Of a stretch of 64,000 bases of DNA, positions 42,882 to 51,456 are shown piece by piece (position 1 is the stretch's first letter; each line of letters starts with the position of its first letter). The DNA is from Metapseudomonas boanensis (GTDB lineage Bacteria; Pseudomonadota; Gammaproteobacteria; Pseudomonadales; Pseudomonadaceae), in the NCBI RefSeq assembly GCF_018704125.1, contig NZ_JAGTIS010000005.1, forward strand, positions 248,001 through 312,000, read 5' to 3'. The notes beneath the pieces are model-generated. The model was not told the DNA's origin, did no database searches, and was given only the letters and a program-made list of their open reading frames with translations. Both the position numbers and the translations under genes were made by a program.

Positions 42882-43048
42882 GACAGATCTCCCTGACTGG
42901 ATGGATAGGCATCCGCTGTCGCGGACCATCCCTCTTCGAACGCCAGTGCAATCAACTGGTGCTCGAACATTTGCCAGCTTTCGTGGCTGATCCAATCGCT
43001 CGCCTGGCACCCGACCAAGCTTTCGTCACCTCGTTGCTCGCCCACCAT
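42878..43048 (-). CDS. Possible small coupled protein or gene remnant before the MFS gene
   Basis: A 56-codon reading frame (MVGEQRGDESLVGCQASDWISHESWQM, then FEHQLIALAFEEGWSATADAYPSSQGDLS) ends with TGA overlapping the MFS start, the pattern of coupled genes. It has amphipathic helix-like content but no recognised family and no strong ribosome binding site. Just upstream, AGGAGG at 43112-43117 precedes a five-codon frame ATG-TTG-ATC-GTA-ATT-TAA (43106-43089). The whole may be the remains of one frameshifted gene. Confidence 0.35.
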   Translation of the reverse strand: MVGEQRGDESLVGCQASDWISHESWQMFEHQLIALAFEEGWSATADAYPSSQGDLS

Positions 43049-43195
43049 CTTCGATTCCCCGCAGACCGTGCCGCCAGACCGGCAGCAATTAAATTACGAT
43101 CAACATATATATCCTCCTTGAAATGATATCCATAATTTTTTGAGCCCTCGCCGACGAATTGCCTGCCCCGGATGAATTGGCTAGCCGCTGTGTGT
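43049..43195. other. Region upstream of the small coupled frame
   Basis: Contains the strong AGGAGG-ATATAT-ATG signal on the minus strand (43104-43117) followed by the five-codon frame. Readable peptide fragments (GSKNYGYHFKEDIYVDRNLI) occur in another frame but cannot be assigned to a family. Confidence 0.3.
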
Positions 43196-43410
43196 GGGGG
43201 ATTCATTGGCTCTGTCTGCGTTAACGGGTGCCCGTCATCGACGGCCGGGCTGAGAACCTTGCGGGAGCAGGGGAGACGCCGAGTTCTTGCTCGCGAACCT
43301 GGCCGAGAGCCTTGTAGGAGCGAGCTTGCTCGCGAACAGGTCCGGTTCGCGAGCAAGCTCGCTCCTACGAAGAAGGTATCCCGTTGCAACACTTGTCAGG
43401 TACACGCCAA
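43196..43410. repeat. Dispersed element with inverted ends enclosing REPs, copy 1
   Basis: The left end is GGGGGATTCATTGGCTCTGTC (43196-43216). It shares with 56335-56517 the order: left end, ATCGACGGyCGGGCTGAGA, GGGAGACGCCGAG-TTGCTCGCGAA block, REP pair, then CAACACTT near the right end. The REP pair is at 43313-43368 (TGTAGGAGCGAGCTTGCTCGCGAA and its inverse). The right terminal inverted repeat is decayed in this copy. Confidence 0.65.
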
Positions 43411-43506
43411 GGCCTGTGAAGCTGCCGCCTGGGAATCCGAGAGGCAGACCTCCGACCTGCCTGGCGAATGAAGTCACCCCGCAAGGAGAGGCAGCGCGAC
43501 CTAAGG

Positions 43507-44244
43507 CTACGCGCTGCAACAACTCCCCTTCTCCTCCGGCGCTTCCTCATACCGATCGTGGTGGCGCATCCAGTCCATGATTTCCTGCTCATCACGCCCC
43601 TTGGGCAGCAGGTCCAGGTAGTTGTAGGCGCCCACCAGCATGTCCAGGCCACGCGCGTAGGTGGAATAAGTGTGGAAAATCTCACCCGCGTGGTTGCGGT
43701 AGAACACACTGAGTCCAGGCATGTCCTCGCCCGGATCCTTGCTGGTGCCGTAGTTGTAGCGGGCGGTACCGGCGGCGATGTCATCCGCCTTCACCGCTAC
43801 GCCGAAGTCGTAATTGAAATCACTGCCATGGGACGACATCCATTTGAACTGCCAGCCCATCCGCCGTTTGAAGGACTGGAATTCCGGCCAGGGCGCCCGT
43901 GATACCACCAGCAGGGTCACGTCGTGATGCTTCAGGTGCTGATTGGCACTGTCGATGTGATCCGCCAGGAAGGAGCAGCCAGGGCAGCCCTCCTCCCAAC
44001 CGGGGCCGAACATGAAGTGGTAGATGACCAGGGTACTGCGCCCGTCGAACAGGTCCGAGAGCGTCTCGCGCCCTTGCGGCCCTTCAAAGACGTAGGCTTT
44101 GTCGATCCGAACCCAGGGCAGTGCGCGGCGCTCGGCACTGAGTTGGTCGCGCAGTCGGGTGAACTCCTTCTCCCTGCGCAGGTGCGCTTCACGCGCCAGC
44201 ACCCATTGCTCCCGGGAAACCACAGGGTGGTTGTCGATGTTCAT
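43507..44244 (-). CDS. DUF899 thioredoxin-like protein
   Basis: A 245-residue protein of the DUF899 family (thioredoxin fold). Typical segments are PVVSREQWVLAREAHLRREKEFTRLRDQLSAERRALPWVRIDKAYVFEG, YHFMFGPGWEEGCPGCSFLADHID with a CxxC-like pair (CPGC), and GLSVFYRNHAGEIFHTYSTYARGLDMLVGAYNYLDLLPKGRDE. The family function is not established; a redox or peroxide role is inferred from the fold. The ATG at 44244 follows AGGAGA. No operon partner. Confidence 0.85.
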   Translation of the reverse strand: MNIDNHPVVSREQWVLAREAHLRREKEFTRLRDQLSAERRALPWVRIDKAYVFEGPQGRETLSDLFDGRSTLVIYHFMFGPGWEEGCPGCSFLADHIDSANQHLKHHDVTLLVVSRAPWPEFQSFKRRMGWQFKWMSSHGSDFNYDFGVAVKADDIAAGTARYNYGTSKDPGEDMPGLSVFYRNHAGEIFHTYSTYARGLDMLVGAYNYLDLLPKGRDEQEIMDWMRHHDRYEEAPEEKGSCCSA

Positions 44245-44370
44245 GGTGACTCTCCTGATCCGCAGCCCAGCCTGGGGGGCTTTCACCTCCTAGTCGTCCG
44301 GGCTTGCGGCCAATCGACAACACCGTGACAGGCACTCGACCAAAGGTGGACGAGCACCTGCGACAGCCAC

Positions 44371-45378
44371 CTAGCGCACGCGCCGCGCCTCAGCGCGCTG
44401 CACGGTCATGCTCGGGGTTTCATCGAACAGCTTGCGGTACTCGCTGGAGAAGCGGCCGAGGTGGTTGAAGCCCCAGGCCATGGCGATCACCGAGATATTG
44501 CGCTGGGAGCGATCTTCGAGGATTTCCTGGCGCACAGCCGTCAGTCGGTACTTCTTCAGGTAGGCCATGGGCGACAGGCCGAAGAACTTCTTGAACCCCT
44601 CGAACAGCTTGAAGCGCGAGATACCCGAGGCCTGCTCGATGTCTTCCAGGAAGAGTTCTTCACGGGCATGCGCATGGATGTAGTCGCGGGCGCGGACCAG
44701 GTAATACGGCAGCTTGATCTCCAGCCGTGCGCGCAACTCCTCGGAGTAGTTGTTCGGCTGGGCGAGGATCAGCCCCTTGATCAGCGCACTCTCCAGATCA
44801 CGGGTGAAAAACAGCTGGCCGTAGAGGTCTCGGCTGCGCTCCAGTTCGTCGATCAGGTGGCGAGCCATACGCCACCAGGAGGCGGCGGCACCGTTGACCG
44901 CATCCATCTCCGGCTCGAAGCAGAGCGGCACATCCACGGCGCGCTGCAACAGGTCTTCCAGGGTTTGCTGCATGGCCGCCCGGGGAATGGCCACCTGCAG
45001 CTTGTGGCAGTCGCCGCCGATAGTCAGCTCCTGATGCTCATAGGGCGAGACGATCACGCCGTGATCACGATCGGAACGCAGTAGCCGGCCCGACTTGGCC
45101 AACTCCTGCTCACCGGACAACGGCAGGCTGACGCTGTAGCAATTGAGGTTGGTTTCTTCGCCAATGCCAATGACCACGTCGGTACCGTACTCGACGTAGC
45201 CGAGCGTGGTAGACATCGACCGGAGGACATTGCCGCTGTGATGAAACTGGATCCGGTTTGGCTGACTGGCTTTCAGCAGGTGCGGTCCACAGATGTCCGA
45301 CATCCAGGATCGCGCTCCTGCCAGATCATAGCGATCGGCGGAGATATCACGGAAATGCAGGTCATTTTTTGTCGTCAT
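44371..45378 (-). CDS. antR: AntR, AraC/XylS-family activator of anthranilate genes
   Basis: A 335-residue regulator. It has an N-terminal AraC_binding_2-type effector domain (LKASQPNRIQFHHSGNVLRSMSTTLGYVEYGTDVVIGIG; CYSVSLPLSGEQELAKSGRLLRSDRDHGVIVSPYE) and C-terminal DNA binding (HAREELFLEDIEQASGISRFKLFEGFKKFFGLSPMAYLKKYRLTAVRQEIL; ISVIAMAWGFNHLGRFSSEYRKLFDETPS). In P. aeruginosa and P. resinovorans AntR activates antABC with anthranilate as effector; the divergent antABC here fits. The ATG at 45378 is chosen as the start of recognisable protein. Confidence 0.9.
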   Translation of the reverse strand: MTTKNDLHFRDISADRYDLAGARSWMSDICGPHLLKASQPNRIQFHHSGNVLRSMSTTLGYVEYGTDVVIGIGEETNLNCYSVSLPLSGEQELAKSGRLLRSDRDHGVIVSPYEHQELTIGGDCHKLQVAIPRAAMQQTLEDLLQRAVDVPLCFEPEMDAVNGAAASWWRMARHLIDELERSRDLYGQLFFTRDLESALIKGLILAQPNNYSEELRARLEIKLPYYLVRARDYIHAHAREELFLEDIEQASGISRFKLFEGFKKFFGLSPMAYLKKYRLTAVRQEILEDRSQRNISVIAMAWGFNHLGRFSSEYRKLFDETPSMTVQRAEARRVR

Positions 45379-46144
45379 CACGCGGCACCCATCACGGCTG
45401 TTCTGAACGTGCGCGCTCTTGCGGCGCGTCACTCTCCACGTACAGCAATGTCCATGCCAGTCCCCGGGTCGTCCGGACATTACGAAATTCGAGGATAGCA
45501 CTGGCCAACTTTCCGGACAGGAATGGCCGCCCAACGGCCGGGCGACGCCCAGGAGACGCCCCTAACAGGCAATCCAGAGCGGCCTCGTGACTCACTGGGC
45601 ACAGCATTGGGGCGACGCTGCCCTGCCTTGGTCAGGCAGCGGAACTCCACGATTTCGAGCCCTGCCAACCTCCCACGCCCACCGCACGACCTCAGCGACA
45701 GGTAGGTGTTACTTCCTTTGGAAACACCCACGGCGGCGCGCGCCCGGCTTTCGCAGCCAGCGGATAGGAAAACCTCATTTATCGGATAGCCCTGCCGCCC
45801 CCCTTCCTGATAGCGGCAGGCAAATCGATCCACAAGCGTTACCGCCTGCCAGGAATCCCGACAAAGGCTGTTACCTCGCAAGGTTGCACGGCGTTAGTCG
45901 CTGTCGATGAGGCCAGTTGGACGGCTCGCTCGCTATCCCCATTTTCGACCAAGACTATCCACTTGTTTTGGCCCGTCCGGCTCAAGGAGCACTTCCCCCC
46001 AGAGCGCCCCTGGCTTGCGGCCGAACTCCACCTGCCAGGCCGAATTTTACGGATCGGCTTTGCCAACTAAGCGGATAGACCGGATTACCCGTGGCTCCTT
46101 CTAATGAACCCCACTGATTCGCCCGATGTGGAAGGTGCCAACCC
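45379..46144. promoter_or_regulatory. antR-antA intergenic region with repeated CGGATAG
   Basis: A 766-base divergent region without a supported gene. The heptamer CGGATAG occurs three times on the plus strand: 45761-45767 and 45783-45789 (22 bases apart, two helix turns) and again at 46072-46078, 67 bases before antA. XylS-type activators bind direct repeats at such spacing, so the first pair is a candidate AntR site. A translated leader for antR is possible, but nothing specific is visible. Confidence 0.4.
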
Positions 46145-47539
46145 ATGAATACTTCGAATAAAAGCGTTGCGCAGTGGAGAGAATACGTCAGCGGCTGCCT
46201 GGACTTCCGTCCTGACGAAGGCGTGTACCGCATTGCCCGTGACATGTTCACCGAGCCGGAATTGTTCGACCTGGAGATGGAACTGATCTTCGAGAAGAAC
46301 TGGATCTACGCCTGCCATGAAAGCGAGATCGCCAACGCGAATGACTTCATGACCATGCGCGCCGGCCGCCAGCCGATGATCATCACCCGCGACGGCAACG
46401 GCCAGCTGCATGCCCTGATCAACGCCTGCCAACATCGCGGCGCCACCCTGACCCGCGTAGGCAAGGGCAACCAGTCCACCTTCACCTGCCCCTTCCACGC
46501 CTGGTGCTACAAGAGCGACGGCCGTCTGGTGAAGGTCAAGGCGCCAGGTGAATACCCCGAGGGCTTCGACAAGGCCACTCGCGGCCTGAAGAAAGCGCGC
46601 ATCGAGAGCTACAAGGGCTTCGTCTTCATCAGCCTCGACGCCACCGGCACCGACAGCCTGGAAGACTTCCTCGGCGACGCCAAGGTGTTCTTCGACATGA
46701 TGGTCGCCCAGTCGCCCACCGGCGAACTGGAAGTGCTGCCCGGCAAGTCCACCTACACCTACGACGGCAACTGGAAGCTGCAGAACGAGAACGGTCTGGA
46801 CGGCTATCACGTCAGCACCGTGCACTACAACTACGTGGCCACCGTGCAGCACCGTCAGCAGGTCAACTCGGCCAAAGGCGGTGCCAGCAGCACCCTGGAC
46901 TACAGCAAGCTGGGCGCCGGCGATGCCGAGACCGACGACGGCTGGTTCTCCTTCAACAACGGCCACAGTGTGCTGTTCAGCGACATGCCCAACCCCGCCG
47001 TGCGCCCCGGCTACGCCACCGTGATGCCGCGCCTGGTGGAGGAGCACGGCCAGGCCAAGGCCGAGTGGATGATGCATCGTCTGCGCAACCTGAACATCTA
47101 CCCCAGCCTGTTCTTCATGGACCAGATCAGCTCGCAGCTGCGCATCGTGCGGCCGGTGGCCTGGAACAAGACCGAAATCATCAGCCAGTGCATTGGTGTG
47201 AAGGGCGAGTCGGACCAGGATCGCGAAAGCCGCATCCGCCAGTTCGAGGATTTCTTCAACGTATCCGGCATGGGCACCCCGGACGACCTGGTGGAATTCC
47301 GCGAGGCCCAGCGCGGCTTCCAGGCCCGCCTGGAGCGCTGGAGCGACATCTCCCGCGGCTATGACAAGTGGGTCACCGGCGTCACCTCGAACAGCCAGAC
47401 CCTGGGCATCGCGCCGGTGCTGACCGGCACCGAATTCACCCATGAAGGCCTGTACGTGAACCAGCACGCCAACTGGCAGCGGTTCCTGCTCAAGGGCCTG
47501 GACCAGAAAGCCCTGAAACTGCAGGAGGTGCAGGCATGA
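46145..47539 (+). CDS. antA: Anthranilate 1,2-dioxygenase large subunit (AntA)
   Basis: A 464-residue Rieske oxygenase alpha subunit. The Rieske cluster is C95-x-H97 and C115-x2-H118 (ACQHRGAT; TCPFHAWCY); the mononuclear iron is held by H222, H227 and a later Asp, with the bridging D219 in NENGLDGYHVSTVHYNY. WREYVSGCLDFRPDEGVYRIARDMFTEPELFDLEMELIFEKNWIYACHE matches AntA rather than BenA. The enzyme converts anthranilate, oxygen and NADH to catechol, CO2 and ammonia. Overlaps antB by 4 bases. Confidence 0.95.
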   Translation: MNTSNKSVAQWREYVSGCLDFRPDEGVYRIARDMFTEPELFDLEMELIFEKNWIYACHESEIANANDFMTMRAGRQPMIITRDGNGQLHALINACQHRGATLTRVGKGNQSTFTCPFHAWCYKSDGRLVKVKAPGEYPEGFDKATRGLKKARIESYKGFVFISLDATGTDSLEDFLGDAKVFFDMMVAQSPTGELEVLPGKSTYTYDGNWKLQNENGLDGYHVSTVHYNYVATVQHRQQVNSAKGGASSTLDYSKLGAGDAETDDGWFSFNNGHSVLFSDMPNPAVRPGYATVMPRLVEEHGQAKAEWMMHRLRNLNIYPSLFFMDQISSQLRIVRPVAWNKTEIISQCIGVKGESDQDRESRIRQFEDFFNVSGMGTPDDLVEFREAQRGFQARLERWSDISRGYDKWVTGVTSNSQTLGIAPVLTGTEFTHEGLYVNQHANWQRFLLKGLDQKALKLQEVQA

Positions 47540-48027
47540 ACCAGCAACTGCAATACCAGATCGAACAGTACCTCTACCGCAAGTCGGCGCTGTGCGACGC
47601 CCAGGACTGGGACGCCTACCTCGACCTGTTCGACGAGCAGTGCGAATACCACCTGCCGCAGTGGGAGTCCGAGCATGAGTACACCCAGGATCCGAAGCGC
47701 GGCATGTCGCTGATCTATTACAGCAACCGCTCGGGCCTAGAGGATCGCGTGTTCCGCATCCGCACCGGCAAGGCGGCCTCGACCGTGCCGATGCCGCGCA
47801 CCCTGCACCAGATCAGCAACGTGCGTATCGCGGAAATGGCCGACGGGCAGCTGGAGGTGAAGGCCAACTGGCACACGCTGTACTACCGCCTGGGCCAGAG
47901 CGAGCAGTTCTTCGGCCACGCGACCTACCACCTGAGACCCTCGGGCGAGAGCTGGAAGATCACCCGAAAGCACATGGTGCTGCTCAACGACACCATCAAC
48001 TCGGTGCTCGACTTCTACCACCTCTGA
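47536..48027 (+). CDS. antB: Anthranilate 1,2-dioxygenase small subunit (AntB)
   Basis: A 163-residue beta subunit of the aromatic-ring hydroxylating dioxygenase (SnoaL-like cone fold): YQIEQYLYRKSALCDAQDWDAYLDLFDEQCEYHLPQW and TRKHMVLLNDTINSVLDFYHL are the family ends. It has a structural role in the alpha3-beta3 oxygenase. The start overlaps the antA stop. Confidence 0.94.
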   Translation: MNQQLQYQIEQYLYRKSALCDAQDWDAYLDLFDEQCEYHLPQWESEHEYTQDPKRGMSLIYYSNRSGLEDRVFRIRTGKAASTVPMPRTLHQISNVRIAEMADGQLEVKANWHTLYYRLGQSEQFFGHATYHLRPSGESWKITRKHMVLLNDTINSVLDFYHL

Positions 48028-48046
48028 TCGACTGGATGTACGCGCC

Positions 48047-49072
48047 ATGAACCACAAGGTCGCCTTCAGTTTTGCCGACGGCAAAACCCTGTTCTTCCCC
48101 GTGCAAGGCAACGAGATCCTGCTCGACGCCGCCCTGCGCAACGGCATCAACATCCCGCTGGACTGCCGCGAGGGCGTCTGCGGTACCTGCATGGGCCGCT
48201 GCGAATCCGGTCGCTACGCAATGGACTACGTGGACGAAGAGGCCTTGTCGGCCAAGGACCTGGAGCAGCGCAAGATCCTCACCTGCCAGACCCGCGTGCA
48301 GTCCGATGCGTCGTTCTACTTCGACTTCGACTCGTCGCTCTGCTCTGCAGCCAAGCCGGAGGAAGAGCGAGGCCTCGTCACCCACGTCGAGCAGGTCTCA
48401 CCGACCACCGCCATCCTCCACCTGGATGCCGGTGTCGACGGTCAGCAGCTGGACTTCCTGCCGGGGCAATATGCCCGCCTGCAGGTACCGGGTACCGACG
48501 CCAAGCGCTCCTACTCATTCGCCAACCGCCCCAACGCCGCGAACAAGCTGCAGTTCCTCATTCGCCTGCTGCCGGACGGGGTGATGAGCAATTACATCCG
48601 CGAGCGCTGCAAGGTGGGTGACGAAATCCGCTTCGAGGCTCCGCTGGGCGCGTTCTACATGCGCCACATCGAGAAACCGCTGATCCTGGTGGCCGGCGGA
48701 ACCGGTCTCTCGGCCTTCCTCGGCATGCTCGACCAAATCGCAGAAGGCGGCGGTTGCGGCCAGCCCGTACATCTGTTCTACGGCGTGCGCCAGGTGGCCG
48801 ACCTGTGCGAACTGGAACGCATCCAGGGCTATGCCGCGCGTATTCCGGGTTTCCGCTTCATTCCGGTGATCAGCGACGAAGACCAGCAATGGGATGGCAA
48901 GCGTGGCTATGTACCCCAGCACTTCGATGCCGCCGCGCTGCGTGAAGCACCGTTCGACATGTACCTGTGCGGCCCGCCCCCCATGGTCGAGTCGGTCAAG
49001 ACCTGGCTCACCGAAAACGGTATCGACAACGGTCACCTGTATTTCGAGAAGTTCACCGAAAGCAATAGCTGA
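48047..49072 (+). CDS. antC: Anthranilate 1,2-dioxygenase electron-transfer component (AntC)
   Basis: A 341-residue reductase. It has an N-terminal plant-type 2Fe-2S ferredoxin (C40, C45, C48 in LDCREGVCGTCMG and a fourth Cys in ILTCQTRV), then an FAD domain (RSYSFANRPN) and an NAD domain (LVAGGTGLSAFLGMLDQIA; MYLCGPPPMVESV). It passes electrons from NADH to the AntAB oxygenase. Nineteen bases after antB; the operon seems to end here, where REPs follow. Confidence 0.94.
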   Translation: MNHKVAFSFADGKTLFFPVQGNEILLDAALRNGINIPLDCREGVCGTCMGRCESGRYAMDYVDEEALSAKDLEQRKILTCQTRVQSDASFYFDFDSSLCSAAKPEEERGLVTHVEQVSPTTAILHLDAGVDGQQLDFLPGQYARLQVPGTDAKRSYSFANRPNAANKLQFLIRLLPDGVMSNYIRERCKVGDEIRFEAPLGAFYMRHIEKPLILVAGGTGLSAFLGMLDQIAEGGGCGQPVHLFYGVRQVADLCELERIQGYAARIPGFRFIPVISDEDQQWDGKRGYVPQHFDAAALREAPFDMYLCGPPPMVESVKTWLTENGIDNGHLYFEKFTESNS

Positions 49073-49092
49073 AGGCCAAGGCTCATCGCCAC

Positions 49093-49191
49093 TGTAGGAG
49101 CCAGCTTGCTGGCGAACGTCCCAACTCTTCGCGAGCAAGCTCGCTCCTACACGCTAACGCACCACGGATTCGCCAGCGAGCTGGCTCCTAC
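49093..49191. repeat. Three REP units after antC
   Basis: TGTAGGAGCCAGCTTGCTGGCGAA, TTCGCGAGCAAGCTCGCTCCTAC and TTCGCCAGCGAGCTGGCTCCTAC lie in a row: one inverted pair plus a single. They separate antABC from the ABC transporter genes. Confidence 0.85.
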
Positions 49192-49304
49192 GACCAACCG
49201 CTGTAGCCACAACAACAAGCCTTGCGACACCCGCTTCACCCACTGCCCACCAACAACAATCAGCAGGCCGAGTCACGCGGCACTGCGCCACCAAGGCGGT
49301 AACC

Positions 49305-50468
49305 ATGAAAAACACCCTGAACCTTGCGATGCTCGGGGCCGCACTGGCCTCTTCCCTCCCCGCCCTGGCACAGGACCCTGTGCGCATCGGTTTCATCACC
49401 ACGCTGTCGACACCCGCCGGCTACCTCGGCGAGGACGCCCGCGACGCTTTCCGCCTGGCCATGGAGCAGGAAGACGGCAAGCTCGGTGGCGTGCCGGTGG
49501 AGCTGGTGGTAGAAGACGATGGGCTGCAGCCCGCCCGCGGCAAGCAGATCATCGACCGCATGAGCCTGGACGGCATCTCGCTCTACACCGGCGTGATGTT
49601 CTCCAACGTGCTGGCCGCCGTGGTGAACGGCGCCACCAAAGGCGACAGTTTCTACATCAGCACCAACGCCGCACCGTCCAACCTCGCCGGCGCGCAGTGC
49701 AAGCCCAACTACTTCGCCGCCTCCTACCAGAACGACGTACCCCACGAGATGGCCGGCGTCGCCGCCAACGACCTGGGCTACAAGAAGATGGTCATTCTCG
49801 CCCCCAACTACCAGGCTGGTCGCGATGCGCTCGCCGGCTTCAAGCGCACCTACAAGGGTGAAGTCACCGAGATCTACACCAAGCTCAACCAGCTGGACTT
49901 TTCCGTCGAACTGGCCCGCGTACGCGCCCTGGCACCAGACGCCGTATTCCAGTTCCACCCGGGCGGCGCCGGCATCAACTTCGCCAAACAATACGGCAGC
50001 GCGGGCCTCGGCAAGAGCATCCCGATGGTGGTGCCGATCTTCTCCATGGATGAGCGCATGCTCAGCGCCACCGGTAACGTGGCCGAAGGCGTGAACGTGG
50101 TCAGCGGCTGGAACCCCAAGGCCGACGCTCCGGCCAACCAGGCCTTCATCAAGGCCTTTACCGAGAAGTACAACCGCGCGCCCACCGTCTACGCCGCCCA
50201 GGGCTACGACACCGCACGGCTGATCGGCTCGGCGCTCAAGGCCACCAACGGCAACCTCAAGGATGCGGACGCCTTCCGCGCAGCCCTGCGCGAGGCGCGC
50301 TTCGACTCGGTACGTGGTGACTTCCGCTTCGGCAGCAACCAGCACGCGGTGATTGACTGGCACCTGCTCAAGGTCCAGGCCGGCGCCGACGGCAAGCTCA
50401 CCGAAGTCCCGGTGAAGACCATCGCCAAGGCCCAGGTGGACAGCTACGCCGCCCAGTGCGCGCTGTAA
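49305..50468 (+). CDS. LivK-type periplasmic binding protein, probably for anthranilate
   Basis: A 387-residue solute-binding protein of the branched-chain amino acid/aromatic acid family. It has a signal peptide (LNLAMLGAALASSLPALA, cut about residue 22) and mature VRIGFITTLSTPAGYLGEDARDAFRLAMEQ; KMVILAPNYQAGRDALAGFKRTYKGEV and GYDTARLIGSALKATNGNLKDADAFRAALRE are typical. Such proteins often bind benzoate-like ligands when encoded in aromatic clusters. It heads a five-gene importer between antABC and catBCA, so anthranilate is the inferred ligand. Confidence 0.88.
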   Translation: MKNTLNLAMLGAALASSLPALAQDPVRIGFITTLSTPAGYLGEDARDAFRLAMEQEDGKLGGVPVELVVEDDGLQPARGKQIIDRMSLDGISLYTGVMFSNVLAAVVNGATKGDSFYISTNAAPSNLAGAQCKPNYFAASYQNDVPHEMAGVAANDLGYKKMVILAPNYQAGRDALAGFKRTYKGEVTEIYTKLNQLDFSVELARVRALAPDAVFQFHPGGAGINFAKQYGSAGLGKSIPMVVPIFSMDERMLSATGNVAEGVNVVSGWNPKADAPANQAFIKAFTEKYNRAPTVYAAQGYDTARLIGSALKATNGNLKDADAFRAALREARFDSVRGDFRFGSNQHAVIDWHLLKVQAGADGKLTEVPVKTIAKAQVDSYAAQCAL

Positions 50469-50534
50469 CCCTCCGCTGATGTCCCCTCGCCTGCCGCCCC
50501 CCTCCGGCGGCGGGCCCCGCGTAGGACCTTTGCC

Positions 50535-51446
50535 ATGCTGTTGCTCGAACAACTTCTCAATGGCCTGCAATACAGCGCCTTGCTGTTTCTGCTTGCCTCC
50601 GGCCTGACGCTGATCTTCGGCATCATGGGCGTCATCAACCTGGCCCACGGCGCCTTCTACATGGTCGGTGCCTTCTGTGCGGCCTACACCGCGATTGCTA
50701 CGGGCTCCTTCTGGCTCGGCGGCCTGGCCGCGCTGGCCGGCGCCGCGCTCTATGGGCTGGTGATCGAAACCGGCATCATCCGCCGTCTCTACAACCGCGA
50801 CCACCTGGACCAGGTGCTGGCCACACTCGCCGTGGTGTTTTTCACCAACGAACTGGTCACCCTGGTGTTCGGCCGCAGCCCGCCGGCCATGCCGACGCCC
50901 GACTGGTACAACGCCTTCGTCGAGGTACTGCCAGGGCTGATGTACCCGGTCAGCCGCCTGCTGTTCATCGCCGCCGGCCTGCTGGTCGCCCTCGGCATGT
51001 GGCTGCTGATCAACCACACCCGCCTGGGGATGCTGATCCGCGCGGGGGCCGACGATCACGAGATGGTGGGTGCCCTTGGCGTGAACATCTCGCGCCTCTA
51101 CACCCTGGTGTTCGTCTTCGGCTGCGTGCTCTGCGGCCTCGCCGGCTTCATGGCCGCCCCACTGCTGTCGGTGGAGATCGGCATGGGCGAGAAAGTACTG
51201 ATCACCACCTTCGTGGTGATTGTCGTCGGCGGCGTCGGCTCGGTCCGCGGCGCGCTGGTCGGCGCCCTGTTGATCGGCATGGTCGACAGCCTGGGCCGCG
51301 CCTATATCCCGCCGCTGCTCGACCAACTGCTGCCCGCCGAGGTCAGTGGCGCCCTGAGCGCCGGACTGATTTCCGCGAGCGCCTACATCGTCATGGCCCT
51401 GGTGCTGCTGGTGTGTCCGCGCGGCTTGCTGCCGGCGCGTGCCTGA
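50535..51446 (+). CDS. LivH-type ABC transporter permease
   Basis: A 303-residue permease with about eight membrane helices. LLEQLLNGLQYSALLFLLASGLTLIFGIMGVINLAHGAFYMVGAF is the LivH start, and RLGMLIRAGADDHEMVGALGVNISRLYTLVFVFGCVLCGLAGFMA holds the ATPase-contact loop. Partner of the permease that follows 10 bases later. Confidence 0.92.
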   Translation: MLLLEQLLNGLQYSALLFLLASGLTLIFGIMGVINLAHGAFYMVGAFCAAYTAIATGSFWLGGLAALAGAALYGLVIETGIIRRLYNRDHLDQVLATLAVVFFTNELVTLVFGRSPPAMPTPDWYNAFVEVLPGLMYPVSRLLFIAAGLLVALGMWLLINHTRLGMLIRAGADDHEMVGALGVNISRLYTLVFVFGCVLCGLAGFMAAPLLSVEIGMGEKVLITTFVVIVVGGVGSVRGALVGALLIGMVDSLGRAYIPPLLDQLLPAEVSGALSAGLISASAYIVMALVLLVCPRGLLPARA

Positions 51447-51456
51447 GGAGAATCCC

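Noticed and set aside
43049-43200. Possible DJ-1/PfpI-like remnant (peptide KNYGYHFKEDIYVDRNLI)
   Set aside because: The resemblance is limited to a few residues and could not be extended in any frame, so no family is claimed.
45480-45881. 133-residue minus-strand frame between antR and antA
   Set aside because: No ribosome binding site, no domain, and composition like non-coding DNA; the region better fits a promoter area.
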